Positions 1 through 32,895 of a stretch of DNA of 64,000 nt are shown here, one piece after another. Positions within the stretch are counted from its first letter, which is position 1; each line of letters starts with the position of its first letter. This DNA is from Lepisosteus oculatus (taxonomy: Eukaryota; Chordata; Actinopteri; Semionotiformes; Lepisosteidae). Location of the stretch: NCBI RefSeq assembly GCF_040954835.1, contig NC_090704.1:14472001-14536000 (forward strand), read 5' to 3'. Below the pieces are notes generated by a model, which was given only the letters and a program-made list of their open reading frames with translations, was not told where the DNA came from and did not search any database. The position numbers and the translations under genes were made by a program.

Positions 1-21865
<21,865 letters not shown>

Positions 21866-22290
21866 AAAAGTATTCATGCGTTAATAGAGAGGTCTATTCA
21901 GTATTCATGTGAGTAAAACACTACAGTGTTAAACCCTGGTACGTCATTCCAGTTCTTTGGTGGTTTACAGACTTTTACAATCTTGTGTTATAATCTGTAT
22001 TGAATTTTAAAGTGGGTCTTATGACGGTATGTGTTAAAATATGGATAACCTAACAAAATGTGCACATTAATAATTTTGTCTTGATGGATTTTGTTACATT
22101 GTGTACAACTTGAAAAAATTATATTTAATCACAAAACAGGCAAAAATGTACCACTATTTATCAAAAAAGTAATGGTTTATTATTTTAGTTACTTCATTTG
22201 TTAAATTAGAAAAATGTTTTAAATGTCCTGAAAAAGTTTTATGTAGGTTTTGTTTACTTTAAATATTTTACTAAATAAATTTTAATGTCT
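21866..22290 (+). other. DOCK7: DOCK7 3' UTR
   Basis: AT-rich sequence from the stop to the first canonical poly(A) signal, aataaa at 22274-22279. The end is approximate because cleavage falls 10-30 nt beyond the signal and later signals (about 22,382) could be used. Confidence 0.6.
22274..22279 (+). terminator. DOCK7: DOCK7 poly(A) signal candidate
   Basis: Canonical aataaa about 410 nt after the DOCK7 stop codon. Confidence 0.6.
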
Positions 22291-22309
22291 GTAATCTGTG
22301 CATAAATGA

Positions 22310-23192
22310 TTTATTTGCTAACATGGGTACTCAAAAATTCATGTAAAATTTGATTTCAGCATAATTAGCACATACACCTTTAATAAAACAATGTAAGAAA
22401 CAACTTTACACATGAGTAGAAAATAATGTAAACTTTATAAATCCATTAATAGCTATATCATATAGTGCCACTGACTATCACAATTTGAATACTAACAAAT
22501 TTGGAATTTACAAAATAAATCAACTGTAGCAAAGACAGTAATAGACCTCTGTGGTCATTCTCCCAAGTGTCAAAAACATTGAACCTCAAATCTAACTCAA
22601 TTTATACAGCCAAAACAAACTGAGATTTTAAGAGCAGATAATTCTCAAAAGCAGTTTTTAGGTTTATAAAATGTTAGCATTTAACTATGTATATAAAGAT
22701 GACTTTTTAAGATCAAAGACATTTTCTCATGTGACTTTGGCCTTGTATTTGAGCTGTATGCTACTGTATGCCATTACCCCTATAAAAGAACATGGTTAAA
22801 ATAAAGCAAAACTTTATTCACTGTAGATCAATGCCCAATTTCCTTAGAAAGCCCAGTAATGCTAGTTCACAAAAACTAGTTTAAAACAATAATACACTTT
22901 CTGTATCAATCTAAAGCAGTAAATGTACAGACTACAACGTATTTTATATTACAGTAGTACAAACAGTCCTAATGATGCATTATAAGTGCCAAGGTGCTAC
23001 ACAAGCCATCACAAACTGTAATGAGTACAGGCTATTAGCCTGAACCTGAAGTCTACAAATTGTCTTAAAGAAGGTAAACTGTGTATAAGCATGTTTTATG
23101 AAAAAGAAACTAGATTAAATTGTTTGACCCATGCATTAACAGTGGATATGAATACAATCCAACCACAACTAAAATCAGCAGCCATTCAAGGT
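22310..23192 (-). other. USP1: USP1 3' UTR (extent uncertain)
   Basis: Between the USP1 stop and the DOCK7 3' UTR. Minus-strand aataaa signals occur at 22818-22813 and 22315-22310, so the 3' UTR may be about 0.4 or 0.9 kb and may end within about 30 bp of the DOCK7 poly(A) signal. No other gene is seen in this gap. Confidence 0.55.
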
Positions 23193-23940
23193 TCAGATTA
23201 CTTTCTTGTAGAACAAGAGATATGGTGTAGATGTTGTACATGACTCTGGTGAACAGGCACTCAAAAAGTCCTTTTCGTCAACGAGTCTTACTTCAGAGTC
23301 ATCAAACAGCATCCACTTTCCCTCATAATCTAGTACGTTACAAAAGGCTGAGTCAGCCAATGGGCTCTTAGCATCCAAAAGTTCATTACAAGTGCTGTTT
23401 GCATCAGCAGATTCTTTCTCACTCTTTATAGCACTTTCATATCCACTGGCACAGCCATGATCCATTTTTCCATTGTTACCAGTAGCACAGATGGGTTTTT
23501 CAGAATTAGCTGCCTTGTTTCCCCCTAGTTCAAAGCTTGTTATGCTTCTCTGGCCTCCTAAGAGCCCAATACCCTCTGAAGACTTCTTAGTGCTGACTTT
23601 GCCAGTTGCTGTGGAATGTCCTTTTCCACTCTTGCCAAACGAGACTTCGCCATCGTCATATTCCTGGATATCACATGCCCTTGCTTCTGCTTCATTCAGA
23701 GGTTCTGGTTTGAGGTCCTCTTCTATATGTACCTTATTCTGAAGTTTTACATTTTTAAGGTCCATCATCTTGATGTAGGTTGTGTAATGTCCACTGCTGA
23801 TGGTGACTCCACTGTGCATCACAACAGCGAATAACTCATAGTCTTCCTTTGAGGGTTTTGTGCACCATTCATCCAAGGACAGCTTAAGTGGTGTCTGCAA
23901 TGGGGTGTTCACTTTAGAGAGTCCAGCATAAGGGTCAAAC
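23193..23940 (-). CDS. USP1: USP1 exon 8 (His box, Asp, autocleavage site, stop)
   Basis: Acceptor tatgctttag on the minus strand. Completes Glu557, then FDPYAGLSKVNTPLQTPLKL, the His box, the GLLGGQ site and the C-terminus PYLLFYKKVI. The frame runs open upstream into the intron, but the acceptor and the GluPhe junction set the start. Confidence 0.95.
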
Positions 23941-26900
23941 CTAAAGCATAAAGAAAGTAAAATCATACTTGTATTAGGGATACATTTCAATAAATTCCAA
24001 TTACAGGCATACCTATTATATAGAGACAGGCTTTTATCAAACTTAACATTATCTTCACCACTACCCCTAGAATTCTTGTACCTTAAATTGTATTTACCAA
24101 GCATAGTTTGTTATAAAGATTTGTATGTAATATTTATATCAATCAATTATATTGTATATATAGATCTGTATAGATCAATCGTCAGAATTATCAAAAAGTG
24201 CATTTTTCTAAGCATACAGAACTTTAAAAAAAATTAAAATGATACATTACTTATATGACAGAACTGGGATCATATGTATACGTATGAAAAAACATACTCA
24301 GAACTGTTGGCAGCAAAGCACTTCAAATGAATTGTTATAACTTCAGGAGTTTTGTCAAACAAAAGGCTTCGTTCAGCTTCAGTGTAGTGATGGCAGGTTT
24401 CACAGAAATATTTGTCTTCCCCAACAATCCTCTCCACCGATGCAAACTGAGATATTGCCCATTTCAGTGTCTTTAGCTCCATTTTAGGATCTGGAGAAAC
24501 TGTAAATAAAACATTGAAAAACTTGTTTTAAAAAGCAGCATGAAAAAAGGACATTATACAAATCTGTCACATGTTTCACAGATATTACAAATAATCAATG
24601 GGCACATGCTTTAAAGACAAATTTAGCAAGAAGTGCACATAAAGGTGTAAATGATGTTTTTTATCTGTAACTGTGCATGAAAACACAATGTACAAAGTGG
24701 CCTTCTGGAGAGGGGGATGGAGGGACCTGACAGGATTCCACTCAGATCCAACTTTTTCCAAAATTAGTACAGGAAATTGAATCTCGTGGAATTCCTAATA
24801 TTTTCTCCATCCCACTGTTTCCTACTCCTGTCGCTGTAGACTCACTTTCTGTGCTACTGTCAACTTTGCTGGGCTCGTCCTCTTGCACTGGCACACTGAT
24901 GTCCTGGAAGTCTTCCCTCCTCTCCGTGTAGCATTCGCACTCCAGGCAACGGGTTCGCAGGACCAGCTGCCCCTGGAACAGCCGCTCCATCAGGTCGAAA
25001 CAGCACTCCCCTGGAAAACGCAAGGACCAGGAGGACATTAACAAAATGGGATTGATGGGAACCTGCTTCACTATTCACTCGTTTTGTCTTTTTAATATGT
25101 ACTTCCTTATGCAGAAGGAAACAAGGTCATTGACATACAGAATTTGCCAACTTTTAAACAAATTCACCTTCACTCTTGGTCTTCTGTTTTTCATGCAAGA
25201 GATTGTCAACTGGATGATCTGAAGCAGTGTCGTCCTTCACATCTTCATGTTCTACCAGAGCCAAACAAGGCCCGTTTCCCACTGGTGGTTTTACTTCTTC
25301 TTTACCCCCCGAGTGCAAACTTCTCCTTCCCATACTGCGGAACTTAGAGAAGATGCTGGGCTGTTTGCCTGAAGACTTTAACCAGTTTAGTTTGGGGCGT
25401 TTCTTTTTCTTCGCAATTCCCTTGGAGACATTGTCTTTTTTATCATCTGAATCATTTCCTTCCTCTTTTACCTCTTCCATGTGGCTTTCTATCACAATGT
25501 CACTGGAAGACTTTCTCTTTGACCGTGTGAAGTGTTTATTTTCTTCCACTGGTTTTTGTGTTTTATGAGTTTTTGACTTCTTTTTAGCATTCCCAACTTC
25601 TGTATCGCTTTTTCTCTTTCCATTGGCCTGCCCTTCCAGAATTCTGTCTTGCTCAAGGTTCTTTGCATCTTTTAATGCATTCTCAGTCTCTCTGATGCTC
25701 ACTTTAGGTGCAGTGCTGCTTATAATCTCTTCCTTTTCTGCCATGTGTTTTTGGTGCATCTCTGTTGGCTTATCGGCTGGGTCCTCATGAGACAAGTACT
25801 CCTTCTTAATAGTTTCACAAGCCTCCTGGATGTACCCAAGGATACACTGCAGAACCTCCTGAGCATCATGCTGCAGATATCCCTCATACATGGGATTAAG
25901 CTGCCTATGAAAATAATACAAATGAAAACATCAAGTTCCACATCACAGAGATTTTTCAAGTACAACTTAATATTTTATTAGCAGACTGTAAGGAAATAAG
26001 TCCCTTGATACTCTAAAGCTCATATTCCCTTACCAACATGAACTAGACTTCCAGGTTTCCACATTACTAACTTTAACAGTAGAAGAGAACACTAGTTGGA
26101 TTACTGTAAATGTATACTTCAAAAAACATGTTTTGTAGCCTTGAGTGCACTATCTCCTTGGTCTCAAATCGTGATGTATTTAAGACAATGATGTTTCTAC
26201 CGGAGGGTGTTAAGCAGTCTTCGTGGTGGAGCTGCCAATTCCCCATCAGTGTACTTCTCAGGGTTGAGCAGATAGCTTGACTGAAGTTGTTCCAGTGATA
26301 CTATCAAACTGTGAAAACTGCTAAGCAGCTCAATATTCACTGGTAAAGCCTCTTCACTTTGCTCCTGCTGCAACAACAAAATCACTGCATCAGACCAGTA
26401 TGCAAAAGTCAATGTCCATACACTGTGATAAAAGTGAAACTCCTCCTGCCATCCAAATTGGAATCCTGTTCATGATGGGTCAGTAAATTCTTTTTCCATA
26501 AATTTAAAACTCATCTCCTATGAAAAGACTAACTTTACTAACAATTTATATCTGCGTTGTTTTAAAAGGGTTGTCAAAAACCTGTTCATTTCAGTGTTTT
26601 CTCTGTTGTGTTTATTATTAAACATCTCCCTGGAAATTTTAAAATCAACTACTGATTCTGTCCTTCCTCTCATAAGTTGAAACTGTGTTCAAGGTGGCCA
26701 GCTTCTCCAATTCCTTTCCACCATACTATCTAAGTGCTGAGAATTACGAAATTATTCAGATACACTGGCAATGTCAAAATGCTTTCAACAACCATTTCTT
26801 TTAGCTGTTTACATTTTTTGCAGTAATACCTTTTCCTCGGTTTTTGCTCCATCATCCTTTTGCTTTTCATTCTTCTTCGACAGCAAGTTATACAATTTTT

Positions 26901-29159
26901 TAATTCCATCTTTAAATCCAGGGCAGTAATACAGCACCTAATTGTAGGCAAAAAAAACTTTCGATGTATAATTGGTGGTACCAAAGGTAATCATTTCCTT
27001 ATCCAATGTAACAAAGTTGTTAAAAAAGGGTAGACTCACCATTTGTTGAATAAATACCTATATCCCACTTCTTAGTAGGGATATTTGAGCATTTCTACAC
27101 GCATTACTACCAGCTCCTTCAGATGACATGTCTAGCATATGTGAACTGTTTTAAGTCATACCACAAACTGTCTGTTGGGTTTAGATGGAGAGCATAATTC
27201 CCATTCAAAATGCTGATTTTCTGTGCCAATATCTGGCATGCTTTTGGTCATTATCGAGCTGGAAAAGATCACACCTAACCTAGCTTGAGCATCTAAGGAG
27301 TAGGAACCAGGTTTATGGATAAAATATCCTTATATACTTTGAACTCTATCCATTTCGAAAATCCTAACTAGGCCACCGGGACAAGTGGAAGTAAAACAGA
27401 CTCACCTCCATACTTCAGTAAAGGGACTGCACTCTTTTAGAACATAAACTTATCTTTGTGTAAGTCATACTGCAGACTAAACTACCCAAAAACGTACATT
27501 GATTCCAACTACATCACTTGGTCCAGTACGACATGGGAGTCAATTAATTGCTATTTGGCAAATCTTCAAGATACCCAACTATGGGTATGATTTGGCCTAT
27601 GAAAATACTGTGCTCTGACTATATATTTGCAGCCATATCACCCTGCAACTCACAACTGGCAGCCCACTGAAGCTAAGCAGGTGTGAGCCTGGTCAGTACC
27701 CGGATAGGAGACCTCCTGGGAGAAACTAAGGTTGCTGCTGGAAGAGGTGTAAATAGGGCCAGCCAGGGTCCCTCGCCCTGCGGTCCATGTGGGTCCTAAT
27801 GCCCCAGCATAGTGACGAGGACACTATACTGTAAACATTTTCTTAACTGTCCCTCCATTTGCTGAGGTTGACGTTCTTTTATCTTACATCATTAGAATAT
27901 TCTCCAACACTCCCCATGATGGCATGGTTCCCGGTGTTTTGCAACAGTGTCCAAGCTCCTTGAATACCCAATGGCAATTAAGGTGAAGTATCGACGAATG
28001 TTTTTAGGCTTCGGGAAATACCAGACAGAAAACACATCAGCAGTTTGGATTGTATTTCTGAATTACAATTACTGAAAAGCTTCAAAACCTTGAATGTCCT
28101 ACTTGCATGAAGCCAGTTCTATTTACCTGCAGAATGCTGTTCAAATAGCAGGTGTTCCCAAGGTTATTAAGTCCAACAAAAGGCACAAGTCGTTCTTTCT
28201 TTTCACAAGTAAGTGGAGATGATGGATTGGGGACCGGTACAACTTGGTCACAACTGTAAAAGACGTACAAGGTTATTGCCATAAAAAGTTTTACCTTTGG
28301 TCTTTTTATACTGTAACGCTTACGGCCATCAGGGTGTGTAAGAGCCGGCTTACCAGAGCGGTGACGTCGCCACCCTTCCCTGTGATAGCAGGACTACAGC
28401 TACTGGGCTGTAGAGAGATCTCTCTTTGGCTCACCAGGCTGTGTCCCTGCTGAGTGACGCGGGAGTCCCGGGTTCGAGCCCCCTAAGGTGGGGGGCCGAC
28501 CTAATGCGGCAATGGCGCCCGCCTGAGCCCCCGTTGCGTTACATTGGTGTCAGAAGCGGGGTGGGATAGCCCTTCGCCGGGGACGGCGAGTTAAGCGGGG
28601 GAGAGTGTAACGCTTACGGCCGACATGTACTGTGTAAGAGCCGGCTTACCAGAGCAGGTGACGTCACCGCCCTTCCCTGTGATAGCAGGACTACAGCTAC
28701 TGGGCTGTAGAGAGATCTCTCTTTGGCTCACCGGGCTGGGTCCCTGTTGGGTGACACAGGAATCCCAGGTTCGAGCCCCTGACGGTGCGGGGCCGACCTA
28801 ATGTGGCAAGGGAGCCCGCCTGAACCCCCGTTGCGTTACAATACTTTTAAATTAAGATTAGAAGCCAATTGACTTGAAAATGAGTCAAACCAGACTACAT
28901 CACCAAAAACCTTGCATTTGTGAATATATATCTCATATGCAATTTTGGAATGAGCCAAATCCTGAAAGTAAAAAGTGCTCTCTGACCTTTCAGTTTCAGG
29001 TGGTTCTGAAGGCTTGTCCTCCTCCTCCTCCTGTGCCTCTGAGAAATTTAAAGCTCTTTTAGTTTCTTTTTTCTGGAAGAACTTCAGAGACAGTCGGTTC
29101 TTCTTGAGCGGACTACCACTTGCTGCCCCATTCCCTTCATTCTGCACAAGGCCAGGCAT
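23193..29159 (-). CDS. USP1: USP1 (ubiquitin-specific protease 1), complete coding set, 8 exons
   Basis: USP-family cysteine deubiquitinase that, with WDR48/UAF1, removes monoubiquitin from FANCD2 and PCNA in the nucleus. The eight exons join to about 805 codons (human is 785). Catalytic Cys is C93 in GLNNLGNTCYLNSILQ, catalytic His is H608 in HSGVTISSGHY and catalytic Asp is D770 in LFDDSEVR. Paired CxxC motifs (CLEC, CETC) form the zinc-finger part of the fold. The Gly-Gly autocleavage site is kept as GLLGGQ (G685-G686). A long basic/acidic insert in exon 5 separates the Cys and His boxes, as in human. Convergent with DOCK7; a miniature LTR element lies in intron 1. Confidence 0.96.
24298..24490 (-). 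CDS. USP1: USP1 exon 7
   Basis: Acceptor agtttctccag, donor gtatgt. Encodes PKMELKTLKWAISQFASVER to HLKCFAANSS plus two bases; contains the second zinc-binding pair CETC. Confidence 0.95.
24846..25010 (-). CDS. USP1: USP1 exon 6
   Basis: Acceptor gcgttttccag, donor gtgagt. Encodes ECCFDLMERLFQGQLVLRTR then CLECECYTERREDF to SSTE plus one base; first zinc-binding pair. Confidence 0.94.
25168..25904 (-). CDS. USP1: USP1 exon 5 (large, insert region)
   Basis: Acceptor attttcatag, donor gtgaat. Starts QLNPMYEGYLQHDAQEVLQC (conserved USP box), then a long low-complexity Lys/Glu/Ser-rich insert including KRKSDTEVGNAKKKSK and the conserved LNWLKSSGKQPSIFSKFRSM. Basic clusters could act as nuclear localisation signals. 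Confidence 0.95.
26201..26367 (-). CDS. USP1: USP1 exon 4 (NAGNAG acceptor)
   Basis: Encodes QEQSEEALPVNIELLSSFHS to PPRRLLNTL plus two bases; donor gtagaa. The acceptor is cagcag: the exon can begin at 26367 (with an extra Gln) or at 26364. The first is given. Confidence 0.93.
26830..26937 (-). CDS. USP1: USP1 exon 3
   Basis: Acceptor cctacaattag, donor gtatta. Encodes VLYYCPGFKDGIKKLYNLLS to GAKTEEK (36 codons). It corresponds to human VLYFCPGFKSGVKHL after SILQ. Confidence 0.93.
27632..27837 (+). mobile_element. 5S rRNA-derived SINE, 3'-truncated
   Basis: Head portion with ctgaagctaagcaggtgtg and gtcagtacccggataggaga, followed by gttgctgctggaagaggtgt. It stops near ctgtaaacatt, lacking the tail block. 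It lies in USP1 intron 2 (between exons 2 and 3) in the sense opposite to the gene. Confidence 0.8.
28127..28253 (-). CDS. USP1: USP1 exon 2 (Cys box)
   Basis: Acceptor ctttttacag, donor gtaaat. Completes Ser58, then CDQVVPVPNPSSPLTCEKKE and FVGLNNLGNTCYLNSILQ with the catalytic C93. Confidence 0.95.
28312..28543 (+). repeat. 5' LTR of the miniature element
   Basis: Starts tgtaacgc and ends gcgttaca. It contains a box-B-like ggttcgagccc at 28471-28481. By eye it differs from the other LTR at roughly twenty positions including small indels. Confidence 0.85.
28606..28840 (+). repeat. 3' LTR of the miniature element
   Basis: Same ends and internal order as the first LTR, with box-B-like ggttcgagccc at 28769-28779. 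Preceded directly by the polypurine tract. Confidence 0.85.
28987..29159 (-). CDS. USP1: USP1 exon 1 of coding sequence, start codon
   Basis: ATG at 29159-29157 begins MPGLVQNEGNGAASGSP and continues KKNRLSLKFFQKKETKRAL, close to the human N-terminus; donor gtcaga. A minus-strand acceptor tctcttctag ends at 29199, so about 39 nt of 5' UTR belong to this exon and an upstream non-coding exon is expected. Confidence 0.94.
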
Positions 29160-29199
29160 TTTAAAACCCCTTGGCTGACACCACGCTTACTGGAGGATC

Positions 29200-30345
29200 T
29201 AGAAGAGAAAGACGTTTTCAGCAGTCGTACACCTGTATATAGCCACATCCCACCAGTTACTGGTCTGTTTCCATTACAAACGACGCCTCACGGCCTCGGC
29301 ATTTAACTTTAACTTTGGAAAGCCCGTTTAAAAAATAACTGTTCTTCTAACACAGTCACACGTAAGAACAGTACCCGTGGGTCTTTTAAATCTGACACTT
29401 AAGAGCCCAACCCACACATTCCGCACTCAACGCCTGCAAGTAAACACCGCCTAGTAACGAGTACTCGCGTTACAATTTATACACAATCAACGCACTGGAA
29501 ATCGTTTGCAGTTTTATACATTTATTTTATAAAAAAAGAAAACATTTATCGCAACTACATCTTCCAGCCTTTAATTCCGGACTTCATCCCTTTAAACCTG
29601 TATACTGTATACATAGCCGTTCTCCGAAGTGGGGGGAAAAGTGGGTGGCATTTAGCAGCTCGCAGCAATAGCCTTCTTATTTTAGTTTCTTCAAGTATGC
29701 AATATTTTCTCTTTGAAATCCTCAAACAGCTCAGGGAAATCAACACGTTGGGAAGGGCTTATAGACTAGCTGCGCATTCGTGTCTGTTAAAAGCTGGAAA
29801 GCCCTGGTATATTCCCCACACACGATGGAAATATACTGTCGTTAGGCCACAGCTACAACAGCAAGCTCCTCCCCTCTGCCATCCACACTACGAACCAGTT
29901 AATATCAAACGTGTTTTTCTCTTTTTACCTTCAGATAATCACTCAAAGTTGGCTCTTTAGAAAAACAAAATTATAACAAAAATACTTCCGAACGCCTTTA
30001 AGCCAGTGTTACAGATATATACAAAGCTTTCGAAATGAAAACAAAATAATGCCACTTTCGTTTTAATTAGGTGCACACAAAATATTATAACCACACGTGT
30101 AATTTACTCACCCTGGGTGAAATGTTAAGCATTTTTGTTGATATCTTGAATGAAAATAGGTTTTAATTACTTAGCGTTTTTTTTATCCATTCAACAAATT
30201 CGTTTGTTTTCGTATTATCCCAACCAGCACAGAACTTGGCGGTTTTTCCTCTGCAAAGACCCCGCGCTGTCTTTCCTGCTTTAGTCGTCAAAAAAAACGC
30301 CAGAACAAAACCCGAAACGATTCGCTCCCATTTCATCGGTCTGGG
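29200..30345 (-). promoter_or_regulatory. USP1: USP1 5' intron, candidate non-coding first exon and promoter
   Basis: CpG dinucleotides are visibly more frequent here than in the flanks. A strong minus-strand donor, ccagg|gtgagt, lies at 30112/30111 and could end a non-coding first exon whose start would fall near 30,250-30,340, where ccccgcgctg and aaaccgccaagt occur on one strand or the other. The position of the transcription start is inference. Confidence 0.45.
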
Positions 30346-31037
30346 GAAAGTATGCAGGAAATGTGATAATAATTGTTTTCGTGTAAGATACTTTTATTGT
30401 TTTATAATGACTTAAAATAAATATTTTTTTATGCAGGCAGTATCTGTGAAAACCTTCAGTGCCTCATACCACGTGATAACTGAGCATCCAGTAAGGAAGC
30501 CATGTTTGTAAAGGAGGTTTTTTGTAAAGTGGTAGGTAGTGCTGGTTTGCAAACTTAGAAGATTTGGATGAAACGAAAAACGAGTATGAAATACAAATAT
30601 CTGTGGTTTTTCTTATTTTGTTGGCTTAAGCGTGTTTTTCCTTAATTAATACTGAAGGTTTACTGTTTATATGTACATTGACTTGATGCAAAAATAATTT
30701 AATGTGTGTGTAACAGTCACTTCTGGAGTCTGCAAATATCATTGTCTGAATAATTAACTGGTTTGCAAAAAAAATATTTGGAAGTGATTAGAAATAATAT
30801 TGCTATTTCTTACATTATTTTCAAATTGGAATATCCATGGAGTAAAATATCATACTGTGAGCGCTGAAACAAAACCAGCCTATACAATGTGGCCTGAACA
30901 CAGGCTTAATGTAATGAAGGAAAACAATTAAAAATGTGTTTGGTCTTACTGCTGTACCTGTACTGTGTGTATAATTACCAATTTAAATGAAACTGGATAT
31001 ATGAAATCCTGCATTTCTTGTGTCAGTAGTAGTAAGG

Positions 31038-31463
31038 AGTAATAATAATAATATTTTATATAGTGCCTTTAAAGGTGGCTTTAAAGTACTTTACAGTAAG
31101 AAAAAATACACAATGAGAGGAGACAGCAGAATTACACAATTCCAATTAGAGTTTGGAAGTAGGAAAGTAAAGAGGGCAGACAGAACCAGTTAAATAAAGG
31201 CCCTTCTAAAGAAAAAAAGGTTTTGAGTTTCAATTTGAAAGTTTAAGGAATTTGACTCTCTGGCATCCTTAGGGATGGAGTTTGAGAGCTTTGGGGCATA
31301 GCAGGAGAAGGCCCGGTCATCCATAGAGTGTGCTGGGGCTTGGGTAACAGACAGGAGACCAGAATTAGAGGAGTGAAGGTAGGATGATAGTAACTCAAAA
31401 GGGTACTGAGGTGCCAAGCCATGCAGAGTGTTACATATACTCATATACAATATATTGCACATT
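31038..31463 (-). mobile_element. LINE 3' fragment (L2/CR1/Rex-like), minus strand
   Basis: Minus-strand translation contains TLHGLAPQYPFELLSSY and later RAFSCYAPKLSNSIP, the C-terminal signature shared by many fish non-LTR elements, followed by a 3' end gcactatataaaatatt. It is broken by stops and frame changes. A cousin lies at 44.5 kb. Confidence 0.75.
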
Positions 31464-32679
31464 TACAATAAATATGGATCGAACATGAAGCCTGGATCTA
31501 TTATCAGTTTAGATTGAAATTCAAGTGCAGTGATATCAGATAGGGCTACTGCATATGTACTGTATTATTAGTACAATATTTTTGGTTTTTGTTATTTTTG
31601 TTATTTCATTTCAGGTTGAAATGTAATCAGAAACATGAAACCATTGATTTTTAGCCTTTAGGAATTCCAGATTCCCAGATGAAGGCCTCGTCGGGATCCT
31701 TACACAGATTTTTCTAGTTATCCGTATTCAGATTGCTCCTACAAATATTTTTAATTTCACCTTGCTGTTTTACACAAGATATTTTTTTTTTGGGTTGTTT
31801 TAGTTTTTTGTGATCTTTTTATTATGTTCTTCTTGTTATTTTTGATATTCTTCTTAAAATGTGTCTGGACCATGTTTATCTCGTCCTCTAAATAGGATGC
31901 TTTTCTTCTTTATCTCTTTCATAATTACATTTGCTTCAAAGTTATTAAGGAGCTGATACAAAATAGATGGACTTCTGACTGTTCCTGACTATGAGGAAAG
32001 ATTTACATCAGCCATAAAATACCAGGTAAATTACCAAGTAAAATACCTGGATACCCCTCTATCTAACACCACAAAGTAATAGTTTAAAATATAAATGTGT
32101 GAAAACTGTTGTACATTGAAGCTTTGTAACTGTTACCAGCAGATGGCAGCCTCAAAAAAGAAACTGAGAGTATTCATGGTCGTTCAGCAATGTTTCACAC
32201 AGAAATATGGCTATTTACATACAGGATATTCAGAGTGAAATTGATTTTTTTATAGCTGTTAAGGTTCAAAAGCTTTATTGACTTTATTTCTACTCTTGAA
32301 GTTCTTGACAGCTCCATGATTTATGATTTTGAATGCATTCTTATTTGTTAGGGCATCATTGATGATGGAATGGTATGCATCACATTCTGGCTGACTGTTT
32401 ATATATATATACTTTTTCATGCACATATGTCTAAGACTATAATCTTTATTGACTGTTGTATCTCCTTTGATTTATGATAAATCCAGTTAGTTCTTTTCTT
32501 CTGCTTGTGTGCTTTTAAGTACATTGATGTCTGCAAAAAACTGATATTTAAGCACTGTCCAATTACTGTAAAGGAGTATGAAGTGTGATGTACAGCATGC
32601 AGACAAATAGTTTAATTTGCGTAACTTTAGCCTTTGTATAAAAACAAAAGGAAGATTACAAACCAGGACTTTACTTGAA

Positions 32680-32895
32680 TCATCTAACTTGTTAGCTAAC
32701 TGGTCACTAGTTAGCTGTTTCTTAATTCAAGAAACTCACCCAATGGTTTCTAGAAAAAACACTGAGTATCAACTATGACAACATATCTGGCTAACGTGTT
32801 ACACACTCCCACCACACTTTGTGTAAAGACTTGCCTCCTGATCTCCGTTACAAATGCAGTTTCCCTTAATAAAATGTTGCAGATGTACAGTGTCA
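32680..32895 (+). repeat. Unclassified dispersed repeat, copy C
   Basis: Shares with copies at 13.3 and 56.0 kb the order tagctaa, atcaac(t)atgacaaca, cactcccaccacac and gtgtaaagac. No coding capacity seen. Confidence 0.55.

Larger units (their letters stand above)
28308..28844. mobile_element. Miniature LTR retroelement (TRIM-like) with 4-bp target duplication
   Basis: Two directly repeated terminal repeats (28312-28543, 232 bp; 28606-28840, 235 bp) begin tgtaacgc and end gcgttaca. They flank only 62 bp of internal DNA. The internal part opens with tggtgtcagaagcggg at 28545, which fits a primer-binding site complementary to a tRNA 3' end (tRNA-Leu from memory). It closes with a purine tract aagcgggggagag at 28593-28605. 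The host sequence atac is duplicated on both sides (28308-28311, 28841-28844). No coding capacity. It sits in USP1 intron 1, about 140 bp from the first coding exon. Confidence 0.88.

Noticed and set aside
24742..24845. Extension of USP1 exon 6 past STESE
   Set aside because: The frame stays open, but a consensus gtgagt donor lies at 24845 and the joined protein matches human without the extension.
28425..28500. Possible tRNA gene inside the LTR
   Set aside because: Box-like motifs are present, but no acceptor stem pairs across them and the same text is repeated in both LTRs.
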